Shown: in pieces, positions 8,003-17,526 of the stretch
Layout: the number at the start of each line of letters is the position of its first letter
Numbering within the stretch: the stretch's first letter is position 1
From: Lachnospiraceae bacterium
GTDB taxonomy: Bacteria > Bacillota > Clostridia > Lachnospirales > Lachnospiraceae
Assembly (NCBI GenBank): GCA_017542245.1
Contig: JAFXXN010000198.1
Location: forward strand, 1-64,000
Reading direction: 5' to 3'
DNA: 64,000 nt
Notes under the pieces: model-generated
The model's input: only the letters and a program-made list of their open reading frames with translations
Told to the model about the DNA's origin: nothing
Databases searched by the model: none
Made by a program: the position numbers and the translations under genes

Positions 8003-9931
8003 TTAAATAATAAAACCGGCAATTAAGTATAGGATGGATACAATTCCTGTAAATGCTATTCCATAAAATACCCTTGTACGGCAGATGGTATCAGGATTAC
8101 ATCCTATAGCGGTTCCGACATTTAATGCATCTGATGTGAATGCGCATATTTTTTCACCTGCAATTCCGGCACTGGAAATTGCTCCTATACATAAGTAGGG
8201 GTTAAGTCCCAAAGAATATGTAATATTTAAGGCTATCGGGAATGCAATGGCATACATTGCCCATGATGATCCGAGGGCGATTGTCAAAAGTACGGAAGCC
8301 AGAAAGAATACACATGGAAGTAAAGGCCGTATTCCTTCAAATGTGCTGATAACATCCGCAAAATATCCGGTCAGGGACAGTTGTTCCAAAAGTGATGAGA
8401 AACACATTGTCAGTAGATACAAGATTATCGGGAGAGCCGAATTGGCTATTCCTGTTATCAGATTTTCAACAAATTGTTCAGGCGACATCAACCCTTGCAT
8501 ACAATAGAGTATAAACATTATAAGGAGTGCAGCCATTAAACCACAGGCACTGTCAACCATGAAATTTCCGTTTGTTATGGATCTTATCAGGAGAGAAGAA
8601 ACAGCCAAAACAACTATGGGTATCATAATATTGAATATTTTTCCCCACATTTCCGGTTCTTCGGTACTGAGATATTTTTCTGAACCTTCCGGCCAAAGAT
8701 TCCCACCGTTTTTAATCCTTTTCTCTGCGTTTTTCAGAAGATTATTTTTGGGAAGTTTGTTTACACAAAGAAGTAACATTGCCAGTACGGTTATTATTGA
8801 AAAGAAATTAAACGGAACGGATTGAATAAAACCGGTTACGGCATTTTCTTTTACCGAAACCTTCAATGTACCGATTACAAATATTCCCCATAATGAAAGA
8901 GGAAAAAATGAACTAAGTACTGTGGGAAGCATACTGTAAAATAATCCAAGTTTCTCTCGCTCGATTTTTACTGTTTTTGAGGCCTGTCCTGTTGCGGTAG
9001 AAGCACACAGCATATTCAGACCGTCATCTATAGCTGTAGCAGTCATAATACCAAGTGAAAAGAAAAAAGCTTTTTTTTGACTGTTAATAGATCTGTCTGC
9101 TCTCTTTTTAAATGCTGTTACTGCTCCTGAGGCAGCTATCAGATTAACCATTCCTCCCATAAGCGCCATTACAAGAACGGTAAAGACGTTGTCGAGATTT
9201 GCCATGGTACTCATGATAGCATCGGTATAACCGGCAGATATTCCGTTCCTATATACGAGTATAGCTGCAAGTATGCTTGCTACTACCAGGGATTCGATAG
9301 TACGTTTGGTGATCATGACATAACCTAGCATAAGTACCAATGGAAGTATGAATAAAGGAAAAGATGTATCACTGGGTATGAAAAGGGCTGATAATATGTA
9401 TATAAGTAATAAACTTCCGTATTGGAGAAGCATTTGAAGCTTTGACATCGGAACATTGTTTGATGGATGACGGAGTATTCCTTTACGCATACCGGAAAGA
9501 GCAAGAATCTGAGAGTGCTTCCCGGATACCTGACCGTATACTTTTTTCATCATGTTTCCATAAATATCAGGATATTTGGAGATGAAAACCATCATATCTT
9601 CGGCATTGAGCTTATATAAAACCGTACGTCCAAGAGAACGCACGGTTGAAAGGCGCTTTTGTTTAGCCAGTACACCATATTCACCGAAATACTGACCTTC
9701 ATGCATAATATTAATCTGTTCACCGTTCCTGTCAAGAACCACAGCGGTACCTGATTCGAGAAAGTACATTCCGTCCGCATCTTCATCTATAGTGCAGATA
9801 TCCTGTCCGTTCTCGTATTTTACTTTTATCAGACGTGATGATAATTTTTTGATATCATCAATTCCTTCGGGAGTATCGTCTATCCCGAAAAAATCTTTGA
9901 GATATGTGTAGTTTATTTTGCCTTCAGACAT
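8003..9931 (-). CDS. Cyclic nucleotide-binding domain fused to NhaC-type antiporter
   Basis: 642 residues. Residues about 25-135 form a CAP-type cyclic nucleotide-binding beta barrel: GMYFLESGTAVV, GQYFGEYGVL and an Arg before STV in the phosphate cassette. From about 170 on there are ten or more hydrophobic segments of an NhaC-like ion transporter, including TATAIDDGLNM, SSFFPLSLWG and ALGSSWAMYAIAFPIA. NhaC proteins exchange Na+ for H+; the fused domain suggests gating by a nucleotide or other small ligand. The gene starts 2 nt after lepB and is cotranscribed with it. Ion specificity is inferred. Confidence 0.8.
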   Translation of the reverse strand: MSEGKINYTYLKDFFGIDDTPEGIDDIKKLSSRLIKVKYENGQDICTIDEDADGMYFLESGTAVVLDRNGEQINIMHEGQYFGEYGVLAKQKRLSTVRSLGRTVLYKLNAEDMMVFISKYPDIYGNMMKKVYGQVSGKHSQILALSGMRKGILRHPSNNVPMSKLQMLLQYGSLLLIYILSALFIPSDTSFPLFILPLVLMLGYVMITKRTIESLVVASILAAILVYRNGISAGYTDAIMSTMANLDNVFTVLVMALMGGMVNLIAASGAVTAFKKRADRSINSQKKAFFFSLGIMTATAIDDGLNMLCASTATGQASKTVKIEREKLGLFYSMLPTVLSSFFPLSLWGIFVIGTLKVSVKENAVTGFIQSVPFNFFSIITVLAMLLLCVNKLPKNNLLKNAEKRIKNGGNLWPEGSEKYLSTEEPEMWGKIFNIMIPIVVLAVSSLLIRSITNGNFMVDSACGLMAALLIMFILYCMQGLMSPEQFVENLITGIANSALPIILYLLTMCFSSLLEQLSLTGYFADVISTFEGIRPLLPCVFFLASVLLTIALGSSWAMYAIAFPIALNITYSLGLNPYLCIGAISSAGIAGEKICAFTSDALNVGTAIGCNPDTICRTRVFYGIAFTGIVSILYLIAGFII

Positions 9932-9933
9932 AT

Positions 9934-10638
9934 TTACTCACCTTGCTGACTGTCATAACGGTAGTGTTCTACCCAGTGCATATCGGGCGGAGTTTTAAGA
10001 GATGCTTTTGCATAAATGTTTTCTTTTGGAACAAAACGGAACCTGTCAGGGTTTTCTTCCGGGTCTATTGGGTTATCCCAATAACGGGAATCGAGAGAGG
10101 AATTCCGATTATCACCGAGGCAGAAGTAACATCCTTCGGGAACGGTATAAGGACCAAAGTTTCCTTTTGGATTTACTTTGACATATGGCTCGTCTAAAGG
10201 AGTGTCCGAATTGTTAATATAGACTTTACCGTTTTTTATGGTAATGGTTTCTCCGGGAAGCCCTATAATTCGCTTAACATATACATCTCCTGCTTTATGA
10301 TAACAATAATCCTTGTCATCCTCATCTTTTCTGTAGGTAAGTTCAGGATCGATCTCATATAACATCTTATCACTTTTCGGATATTCGAAAAATATTACAT
10401 CTCCACGTTCCGGATCGGAAAACAGATATGCAAGTCGATTGCCTATAACATGATCTCCGACTAAAAGAGTGGGTTTCATGGATCCTGAAACTATTTCAGC
10501 TTTCATTATTATAACTTCTGTAATGATGAGTGCCAGTACAAAAGCTATAGCTATGATTATTCCCCAGCTTATTATTTCTTTTTTCCAATTTATAGGTTTT
10601 TTCTCTTTTGTTTCTTTTAGAGCTGCTTGCTGTTCCAT
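9934..10638 (-). CDS. lepB: Type I signal peptidase
   Basis: 234 residues. It has a cytoplasmic N-terminus, one transmembrane segment at about 26-48, the catalytic Ser in SGSMKPTL (box B), the catalytic Lys in VKRIIGLPGE (box D) and box E GDNRNSSLDSR. It cleaves signal peptides of exported proteins on the outer face of the membrane. A Lys-rich stretch precedes the membrane helix. It is the first gene of a two-gene operon with the CNB-NhaC fusion. The symbol follows the family; Gram-positive genomes often have several sip/lepB copies. Confidence 0.93.
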   Translation of the reverse strand: MEQQAALKETKEKKPINWKKEIISWGIIIAIAFVLALIITEVIIMKAEIVSGSMKPTLLVGDHVIGNRLAYLFSDPERGDVIFFEYPKSDKMLYEIDPELTYRKDEDDKDYCYHKAGDVYVKRIIGLPGETITIKNGKVYINNSDTPLDEPYVKVNPKGNFGPYTVPEGCYFCLGDNRNSSLDSRYWDNPIDPEENPDRFRFVPKENIYAKASLKTPPDMHWVEHYRYDSQQGE

Positions 10639-10736
10639 GATACTAAAAAGTACTTTCCTTTCGATTTGTATAATGCAGCCGGGACTATACCCGACAAATA
10701 AGCACTATATCATTATACTCCCCATTGTCCTATTTA

Positions 10737-11600
10737 TCAAGTAAAATCGCATAAATGTGTATTTTTTTGATATTCAGGCAGACTGCTGAAATATTTGTGG
10801 GCAGACTCAGCTTTTTCCTCGTCACTGAACAGACCGAAAACGGTTGGACCGCTTCCACTCATTAATGCGCCCGCCGCACCCAGTGAGAGCATCTGTTCTT
10901 TTATTTCAGATATTTCGGGATGCTGTTTAAAAGTTACATCCTCTAGAATATTCCCGAGACGGCTGCAAAGCTTGTACAAAGAATTATCCTTAATAGCAGA
11001 AATACAGGCGTTGATGTCCGGATGAACTGAATCGGGTCCAAGATTTAATGCGTTATAAACATCGGCGGTTGACACGCTTATAGATGGTTTAACTATAAGG
11101 ATTTTGGCTTTCGGAGGAGAAGGGAGCGGAGTAAGCAATTCACCTATGCCTTCCGCAAGAGCAGTCCCGCCCAGAAGACAAAAAGGGACATCCGCGCCAA
11201 GTTTTACACCGAGCTTCATCAGTTCATCCATAGAAAGCCGGGTACTAAACAGACGATCCATGGCTATCAGGGCAGCTGCGGCGTTTCCACTTCCACCTGC
11301 CATACCAGCTGCGACCGGGATATGTTTTGTAATATTACAGTATAATCCGTCAGGAAAAGGGTAGTTTTCTTTAAAAAGCTTAATTGCTTTGTAAACGATA
11401 TTTTTTTCATTGACCGGAAGATATGGAAGATTGGTTTTTAATATAATATCCGGCTGCTTTCGTTTTTCAAAATAGAGATTGTCACAGAGTGATATAGTCT
11501 GCATGATCATTTTTACGGTATGGTAACCATTGGGCAGCACACCTGTTACATCGAGGCCTAGATTTATTTTTGCGTATGATTTTATTGATATACGGTTCAT
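10737..11600 (-). CDS. ispE: 4-diphosphocytidyl-2-C-methyl-D-erythritol kinase
   Basis: 287 residues from the ATG at 11600, chosen over the one at 11630 because GAGGA lies just upstream and the protein then opens with the conserved SYAKINLGLDVTG. The GHMP-kinase ATP loop is PVAAGMAGGSGNAAAAL, and the late LMSGSGPTVFGLF is GHMP motif 3. IspE phosphorylates CDP-methylerythritol in the non-mevalonate pathway that supplies isoprenoids such as undecaprenyl phosphate. It is divergent from greA, with about 240 nt between them. Confidence 0.94.
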   Translation of the reverse strand: MNRISIKSYAKINLGLDVTGVLPNGYHTVKMIMQTISLCDNLYFEKRKQPDIILKTNLPYLPVNEKNIVYKAIKLFKENYPFPDGLYCNITKHIPVAAGMAGGSGNAAAALIAMDRLFSTRLSMDELMKLGVKLGADVPFCLLGGTALAEGIGELLTPLPSPPKAKILIVKPSISVSTADVYNALNLGPDSVHPDINACISAIKDNSLYKLCSRLGNILEDVTFKQHPEISEIKEQMLSLGAAGALMSGSGPTVFGLFSDEEKAESAHKYFSSLPEYQKNTHLCDFT

Positions 11601-11749
11601 GGATTTCCTCTTATATATAAAAATTTTCAAAGATTATGTTATGAATATATTTTTATTTATATGGGTGATTTTGTCAAGCATATAAATAAAAACATAAAAT
11701 ATATTTGATTATAATAAGAAAATGTGGTACTATATAACGAAATAGAAGA

Positions 11750-11815
11750 TATTGAGCATCATTTTGTTACCGAGAAAACGCAGAAGGCATTTCCGAGGTG
11801 ACATTGACAAGCAAT
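11750..11815 (+). ncRNA. Candidate structured leader RNA, copy B (greA)
   Basis: Same element as at 3396-3469. Twenty-one bases (11754-11774) are identical to 3404-3424, followed by a hairpin of the same 39-nt length (11765-11803). The outer stem is TGTTACC/GGTGACA, with GA opposite GA, AAA/TTT and a loop containing GAAGGC. Relative to copy A, one outer pair changes U-A to U.G and one mismatch becomes A-U. The downstream ACATTGAC is also shared. The greA ribosome site (11829-11833) is 26 nt past the hairpin. Confidence 0.5.
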
Positions 11816-11846
11816 AACGTGAAAATATGGAGGTTTGTATTATATC

Positions 11847-12350
11847 ATGGAAAATGAACTTACTAAGAGCGATATAAAAAAGATTGAAGAAGAAATTGAA
11901 TACAGGAAGCTGGTTGTGCGTAAGGAAGCCATAGAGGCAGTTAAAGAGGCAAGAGCTCACGGAGACCTTAGTGAAAACTTTGAATATCATGCCGCCAAAA
12001 AAGATAAAAACCAGAACGAGAGCAGGATAAGGTATCTGGAGAGAATGGTCAGAACGGCTACTATAGTTGATGATTCGTCCAAAGATGATGAGGTAGGTAT
12101 CAATAATACGGTGGAACTCTATTTTGAAGAGGATGACGAAACTGATGTTTTCAGGCTTGTTACAGCTATCAGAGGCGATATCATGCATAACCTTATCAGT
12201 ATTGATTCACCTTTAGGAAAGTCTATCTTAGGGAAAAAAGAAGGCGACAGGGTTTATGTTGAAAGTGAGACCGGTGAAGGATATTATGTAGTTATTAAAA
12301 AGCTTACCAATACAAATGACGACAGCCATGACAGAATACAGAGCTTCTGA
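11847..12350 (+). CDS. greA: Transcription elongation factor GreA/GreB family
   Basis: 167 residues from the ATG at 11847; GGAGG lies 13 nt upstream. The N-terminal coiled coil includes the acidic tip region HGDLSENFEYHAAKK with the conserved D and E used to stimulate RNA cleavage. The C-terminal FKBP-like domain includes SPLGKSILGKKEGD. Gre factors rescue backtracked RNA polymerase. The gene appears monocistronic with a structured leader, and a strong terminator follows. The Asp/Glu-rich segment between the domains is somewhat longer than in E. coli GreA. Confidence 0.92.
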   Translation: MENELTKSDIKKIEEEIEYRKLVVRKEAIEAVKEARAHGDLSENFEYHAAKKDKNQNESRIRYLERMVRTATIVDDSSKDDEVGINNTVELYFEEDDETDVFRLVTAIRGDIMHNLISIDSPLGKSILGKKEGDRVYVESETGEGYYVVIKKLTNTNDDSHDRIQSF

Positions 12351-12402
12351 TAAGGGCTGATTGGAAAGCCAGATTGATCAAGAAGAAACAATTATCATAA
12401 AA

Positions 12403-12447
12403 GACGGCCGGGACATGATGGTTTATCATGTCCCGGCTGTCTTTCTT
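12403..12447. terminator. Terminator between greA and htrA
   Basis: Seventeen-pair stem, GACGGCCGGGACATGAT with its complement, and a short loop. CTTTCTT follows on the + side and A-rich sequence on the other, so it may serve both convergent genes. Confidence 0.88.
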
Positions 12448-12479
12448 AGGAATTTATAGGAGAGAATCAAAATGAGGGA

Positions 12480-14147
12480 TTAGTTTGTTTGATCTTCAGC
12501 GGGACGTTTGCCCAATACTACGGAAATGGTTTTTTCTACGAATTCGCCATCTTCAAGCCGTTGAAGTGTTACTTTGATTTCTGTTCCATATCTGATACTC
12601 TGGATTTTTTCTACAAGTTTCTCAACATTTTTAACTACGGTATCATTTATTGCTGTAATGATATCGCCTTTCTGAATACCGGCTGCTTCAGCAGCTCCTC
12701 CTTCTACAACTGTTGCAATATATGCACCTACGGGCCAGTTATACATTTGTGCGGTAGACTCGCTGATGGTTTTTATTGTGACTCCGAGGAATCCCTGTTC
12801 TTCTGTTGTAAGGGTCTCTCTTGTCGCAAAATCAGCAAGTATATTCTGAGCTCTCGAAATAGGAATTGCATACCCCATTCCTTCTACAGAAGTACCACCG
12901 ATCTTAGCGTTATTAATACCGATTACTTCGCCTGCGAGGTTAATCAAAGCTCCGCCGCTGTTACCGGGATTGATTGCCGCATCGGTCTGAAGAAGATTTG
13001 AGAAAGTCTGTCCGTCTATTGTTATGTCACGGTCTTTTGCACTTATATATCCTACGGTTACAGACTGACCATATCCTAAAGAATTACCTATGGCAATGGC
13101 CATTTCACCGATTTTAACATTATCTGAATTACCGAGTTTTGCAATAGAGATAGTATCTATGGTTGGTTTTGAAATATCATTAAGTTTTACCGAAATAACT
13201 GCAAGATCAGCTACTTCATCGGTACCTTTTATGGTAGCGGCGGCACTTGTTCCGTCTGAGAAAGTTACTTTTATTTCTTTTGAATCTTCAACAACATGAT
13301 TGTTTGTAGCGATCATGAGTTCTTTATCATTTTTTTCTATAATTATTCCGGAACCGGCTGTTGCAGCATCATATGGTCCATAGAAAGAATTATATATTCT
13401 TGTAACACAGTCTATGGAAACAATAGACGGCATAACTTTTTCAACAACATCCGATACATCTGTACCTGTAAAGGTATTCTTGTTTAAAACTGAAGTTGCA
13501 GGTACTTCTGTATCTGTTGCAGGATCAAGATTAAGATGGGTACCTTCTTTATTATCCGTTGTTGTAACCTGAACCTGACGAGTAGTGGTTTCAAATAATT
13601 CCGGATTTTGCTGCTTATAAAAATATGTCACGAGTATAAAAACTCCTGCAGCAACCAGTCCGAATACTGCTGACATAGCCAGACCTGAAAGGAATTTAGA
13701 TCCTTTGCTTTTTTCTTTCTTTTCTTTCTTTATAATATGGGAAACATTCCCTGAGTAAAGATCATCTATAGGATTCCTGTATCCTGCCTGACTATTTGCA
13801 CTGTTACTCTGGGAACTGTGCTGATATTGATAAGAAGAAATTATGCTATATGATCCGGGAAATTGTCCGGATTGATCGTACTGTCCTTGATACTGACCCG
13901 GAGCAGCGTTTTGAGTATAACCGGGATTGCCGTTTGCCGGATTAAATCCCTGGAAATTATTTCTGATATAATTATATTTGTTGTAAGGATCCGGAGCTGC
14001 TTCAGACTGTCCGCTGAAATCTGCTGTTTCTGTCTGCTTGGATTCTGTATTTTCAGAATCTTTTATCTCGCTCTTAACATCTTCCTTAATCTCATCAACT
14101 TTATCTTCTATTTCTTCGCTATTTAAAATATTATCATTATCGTTCAT
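12480..14147 (-). CDS. htrA: HtrA/DegP-type membrane-anchored serine protease
   Basis: 555 residues. A long hydrophilic N-terminus (about 1-150, rich in Gln, Asn, Tyr and Pro) precedes one membrane helix at about 152-172. The protease domain outside the membrane has the triad: His in ATNNHVVEDS, Asp in VADLAVI, Ser in NPGNSGGAL. A C-terminal PDZ domain covers about 440-540. It degrades or refolds misfolded exported proteins. GGAGGAAA lies 7 nt before the ATG. It is divergent from the glycosyltransferase gene. The long cytoplasmic tail resembles YyxA/HtrA proteins of Firmicutes. Confidence 0.92.
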   Translation of the reverse strand: MNDNDNILNSEEIEDKVDEIKEDVKSEIKDSENTESKQTETADFSGQSEAAPDPYNKYNYIRNNFQGFNPANGNPGYTQNAAPGQYQGQYDQSGQFPGSYSIISSYQYQHSSQSNSANSQAGYRNPIDDLYSGNVSHIIKKEKKEKSKGSKFLSGLAMSAVFGLVAAGVFILVTYFYKQQNPELFETTTRQVQVTTTDNKEGTHLNLDPATDTEVPATSVLNKNTFTGTDVSDVVEKVMPSIVSIDCVTRIYNSFYGPYDAATAGSGIIIEKNDKELMIATNNHVVEDSKEIKVTFSDGTSAAATIKGTDEVADLAVISVKLNDISKPTIDTISIAKLGNSDNVKIGEMAIAIGNSLGYGQSVTVGYISAKDRDITIDGQTFSNLLQTDAAINPGNSGGALINLAGEVIGINNAKIGGTSVEGMGYAIPISRAQNILADFATRETLTTEEQGFLGVTIKTISESTAQMYNWPVGAYIATVVEGGAAEAAGIQKGDIITAINDTVVKNVEKLVEKIQSIRYGTEIKVTLQRLEDGEFVEKTISVVLGKRPAEDQTN

Positions 14148-14275
14148 AAATATTTCCTCCTTCTGTTGGGAACCGGCCTCGCTCCTGTTTATGATTTGGA
14201 TTTTAGATTCAATTTGTGATTATATTGTGAAAAATCAGAGAAAAAAGTGTTAAAGAGAAATCACATTTTTTTCAC

Positions 14276-14304
14276 TTGTAATAAATCAATAAATATTGTA
14301 TAGT
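14276..14304 (+). promoter_or_regulatory. Promoter of the priming glycosyltransferase gene
   Basis: TTGTAA (14276-14281), 17-nt spacer, TATAGT (14299-14304); start codon 35 nt downstream. Confidence 0.6.
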
Positions 14305-14338
14305 GTTATGGTAAAAAATTATTCTGATATGGAGAAAT

Positions 14339-15760
14339 ATGATAAAAGATAACCAAAAAACCATAAACCATCTATTTATAGTATTGGATGCGGCTCTGAT
14401 AGTTGGTGCATATTTTCTTGCATATCCTTTGCGTTTCAAGGTTCTTTCTTCATTTGGACCGTTTGCTTTAGCTCAGGGGGAGAGATTCCTTTCGTTTAGA
14501 AGATATGCACAAATGATATTGCTTCTGCTTCCGGGCTATCTGATCATTTATAATATGTGCGGTCTGTTTAAACCTAAAAGAGGTCACAGCCGCATACGTA
14601 TACTGGGAAATCTGATAGAGGCGAATGTTCTTGGAATTTTCTATTTTGCATTCCTTATCTTTATCCAGAACGAAAGCGATATATCCCGTTGGTTCTATTT
14701 AATATTCGGGGCATTGAATATGTTTTTTGGAACAGGAATGAGATATGTCACCGGAAAGATAGCTAGAAGTTTCAGAAAAAAAGGTAAAAATCTAAAACAT
14801 GTGCTTTTAGTAGGTTACAGCAGAGCTACTGAAGGATTTATTGACAGAATTAAACAGAATCCGGAGTGGGGATACTGGATACACGGTATACTCGACGATA
14901 ACAGGGTTCTTGATACGGAGTATAAGGGAATAAAAGTTACAGGAGCTGTTATAGATCTTGAAAATGTCATAGCGGATAATGATTATGATGAGATAGTTAT
15001 AACCCTCGGCCTTGATGAATATGACAAGCTTGAGGACATAGTTAATGTCTGTGAAAAGTCCGGTGTTCATACAAAATTTGTCCCGGATTATAACAATATG
15101 GTATCAACCGTTCCTTATATAGAAGATCTGTACGGGCTGCCGGTCATTAATATCCGTAATGTCCCGCTGACCAATACTATCAATCTGTTTGTTAAAAGAA
15201 GCATAGATATAGTTCTTGGCTTTATATGTCTTGTGCTTGCGCTGATACCGATGCTTGTTATAGCTATAGTGATTAAATGTACTTCCAAAGGACCTGTGAT
15301 TTTTTCGCAGATACGTGTAGGAAAGCATGGGCGTGAGTTCAAAATGTTTAAATTCCGTTCGATGTACCTGGAGGATCCGGAAGCTGAAAAAGGTGAATGG
15401 ACAACCAAAGGTGATAAGCGTGTAACACCTGTCGGAAGGTTTATCAGAAAAACAAGTCTGGATGAGCTGCCCCAGTTATTTAATGTATTAGGGGGAAGTA
15501 TGAGTCTGGTCGGACCCCGTCCGGAAAGACCGCAGTTTGTAGAAAAATTTAAAGAAGAAATTCCAAGGTATATGGTTAAGCATCAGGTTCGTCCCGGTAT
15601 GACCGGATGGGCACAGATAAATGGATACAGAGGGGATACATCTATAAGGAAAAGAATTGACTGTGATCTGTATTATATAGAAAACTGGTCTGTAGGGCTT
15701 GATTTTAAAATATTGTTCTTAACGATATTTAAGGGATTCATTAATAAGAATGCATATTAA
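14339..15760 (+). CDS. Undecaprenyl-phosphate sugar phosphotransferase (WcaJ/EpsE-like)
   Basis: 473 residues. The N-terminal half has four to five membrane helices (within about 10-135) and a Rossmann-like CoA-binding-3 domain (about 145-260). The C-terminal half is the bacterial sugar transferase domain: a helix at 290-315, KRSIDIVLG, VGKHGREFKMFKFRSM, LDELPQLFNVL, GPRPERPQF and RPGMTGWAQ. It transfers a hexose-1-phosphate (commonly glucose or galactose) from UDP-sugar to undecaprenyl phosphate, the first step of exopolysaccharide assembly. GGAG lies 5 nt before the ATG. Confidence 0.92.
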   Translation: MIKDNQKTINHLFIVLDAALIVGAYFLAYPLRFKVLSSFGPFALAQGERFLSFRRYAQMILLLLPGYLIIYNMCGLFKPKRGHSRIRILGNLIEANVLGIFYFAFLIFIQNESDISRWFYLIFGALNMFFGTGMRYVTGKIARSFRKKGKNLKHVLLVGYSRATEGFIDRIKQNPEWGYWIHGILDDNRVLDTEYKGIKVTGAVIDLENVIADNDYDEIVITLGLDEYDKLEDIVNVCEKSGVHTKFVPDYNNMVSTVPYIEDLYGLPVINIRNVPLTNTINLFVKRSIDIVLGFICLVLALIPMLVIAIVIKCTSKGPVIFSQIRVGKHGREFKMFKFRSMYLEDPEAEKGEWTTKGDKRVTPVGRFIRKTSLDELPQLFNVLGGSMSLVGPRPERPQFVEKFKEEIPRYMVKHQVRPGMTGWAQINGYRGDTSIRKRIDCDLYYIENWSVGLDFKILFLTIFKGFINKNAY

Positions 15761-15789
15761 TAGAAGAATAAGGAGAGTTGGATTTAAGA

Positions 15790-17205
15790 ATGGATGATAA
15801 AAGCGATAGCGTCATCAAAGATGATGATAATAATGAATATGAAAAGGTCTGCTATATGTGCAGACAGCCTGAATCTTCAGTAGGAAAGATGATCCGGATG
15901 ACCGGAAATATGTATATATGTGCGAACTGTATGCAGAGAACGTTTGACCTAATGAATAATTCAGCGGGAAATAACACTCCGCATTTTGATACCGGAAATC
16001 TTTCAGGGCTTAATATTGAAAGTTTGCTGATGCCCGGTTTTTTGAACGGGGATTTTGGCGGCATTCCTAAGAGTCAGCGTGTTAAGAAGTCTAAACCTAA
16101 GGAGGATAAGGCAGAGAAAGGCAGCGCTGAGAATGAGGTAAACACGCTTGATTTCAGAAAGCTTCCACCTCCTCACAAAATCAAAGAACAGCTCGATGAT
16201 TATGTTATAGGACAGGAGAGAGCCAAAAAAATCATTTCTGTAGCTGTTTACAACCATTATAAAAGGGTGACGAAAGATGCAGCCGGAGATATTGAGATAG
16301 GTAAATCCAATATGCTAATGATAGGCCCGACCGGTTGCGGAAAGACATATCTGGTACAGACTCTGGCAAGAATACTGAATGTACCTCTTGCCATAGCGGA
16401 TGCTACCTCGCTTACCGAAGCAGGATATATCGGTGATGATGTAGAAAGTGTTCTTTCAAAACTGCTGAAGGCAGCAGACAATGATGTGGAGCGTGCTGAA
16501 ACAGGTATAGTATTTATCGATGAGATTGATAAAATAGCCAGAAAGAAGAATTCGACCACCCGTGATGTTAACGGTGAGTCGGTTCAACAGGGACTCCTTA
16601 AGCTTTTAGAGGGAGCAGATGTAGAGGTTCCTGTAGGAGCCATGAGTAAAAACGCTATGGTTCCTATGACTACCATAAATACGAAAAATATTCTTTTCAT
16701 CTGTGGAGGAGCCTTCCCTGATCTGGAAGATATCATTAAAAAACGGCTTATGAAAAATACCCTGATGGGCTTTAACTCTGACCTTAAGGACAAATATGAT
16801 GATGATCCGGAACTTCTGTCAAAGGTTACAAATGAGGACTTACGCGAGTTCGGATTTGTCCCGGAATTCATAGGCAGGCTTCCGGTTGTTTATGCCTTAA
16901 AGGGACTCGACGCCGAGATGTTGGTAAAAATAATGAAGGAACCTAAGAATGCTATATTAAAGCAGTATCAAAAACTTCTTGCGCTTGACGAGGTGGACCT
17001 CCAGTTTGATGATGAAGCTCTTATGGTTATCGCTGAAAAGGCACTTGAAAAGAAGACTGGAGCCAGAGGTCTAAGAGCCATAATCGAGGATTTTATGCTT
17101 GACATCATGTACGAGATACCTAAAGATTCTTCTATAGGAAGAGTGTTTATTACCAAAGAGTATATAGAGGGAAAGGGAGGCCCGAGAATTGTTTTAAGGG
17201 AATAG
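15790..17205 (+). CDS. clpX: ATP-dependent Clp protease ATP-binding subunit ClpX
   Basis: 471 residues from the ATG at 15790, 12 nt after AGGAGAG; an in-frame TTG at 15778 is less likely. The N-terminal Cys4 zinc-binding domain is CYMC...CANC (about 24-50), followed by an Asn/Lys-rich linker. The AAA+ core has Walker A GPTGCGKTY, Walker B VFIDEIDKIA, a GFVPEFIGRLP segment and the sensor-2 GARGLRAIIE. ClpX unfolds substrates for ClpP; clpP is not nearby. The linker between the zinc domain and the AAA+ core is about 70 residues, longer than usual. It lies 29 nt after the glycosyltransferase and may be cotranscribed with it. Confidence 0.94.
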   Translation: MDDKSDSVIKDDDNNEYEKVCYMCRQPESSVGKMIRMTGNMYICANCMQRTFDLMNNSAGNNTPHFDTGNLSGLNIESLLMPGFLNGDFGGIPKSQRVKKSKPKEDKAEKGSAENEVNTLDFRKLPPPHKIKEQLDDYVIGQERAKKIISVAVYNHYKRVTKDAAGDIEIGKSNMLMIGPTGCGKTYLVQTLARILNVPLAIADATSLTEAGYIGDDVESVLSKLLKAADNDVERAETGIVFIDEIDKIARKKNSTTRDVNGESVQQGLLKLLEGADVEVPVGAMSKNAMVPMTTINTKNILFICGGAFPDLEDIIKKRLMKNTLMGFNSDLKDKYDDDPELLSKVTNEDLREFGFVPEFIGRLPVVYALKGLDAEMLVKIMKEPKNAILKQYQKLLALDEVDLQFDDEALMVIAEKALEKKTGARGLRAIIEDFMLDIMYEIPKDSSIGRVFITKEYIEGKGGPRIVLRE

Positions 17206-17224
17206 GATAAAATTTTTTCGGATT

Positions 17225-17500
17225 TTTTAAAAAAGTGCTTGCAAACATAGAAAAAAAGTTGTAAACTGTCCCTATCTTGATATAGCGTTGACGAAAGCTA
17301 CGAGCTGTAAGCCCTTCAGAGAGGCAGTGTCTGGTGCGAACTGCCGGGAATAAAGTTCTTTCCACTTTCAGAGCTGCCGGCGATAAGTCGGAGGGAGGCG
17401 ACCTTTATATTGCCAAAGAGTGACCATACATGTATGGTAATTTGGGTGGTACCGCGGATTTATTCGCCCCATATCTGTTTAGATATGGGGCATTATTTAT
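17225..17500 (+). promoter_or_regulatory. T-box riboswitch controlling serS
   Basis: A leader of about 280 nt ahead of serS holds the T-box sequence GGGTGGTACCGCG (17444-17456). A stem-I apical region follows the CAGAGAGGCAG motif near 17320. The terminator hairpin GCCCCATATCT/AGATATGGGGC (17466-17491) follows. Uncharged tRNA-Ser would pair with the T-box and favour the antiterminator. I could not assign the Ser specifier codon with confidence. This leader fills the whole 321-nt gene gap 17206-17526. Confidence 0.93.
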
Positions 17501-17526
17501 GCGATTTTAATTTGGAGGAGAAAGCC

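Noticed and set aside
17410..17526. N-terminal extension of SerRS
   Set aside because: These codons are the T-box element and terminator; the real start at 17527 has a ribosome site.
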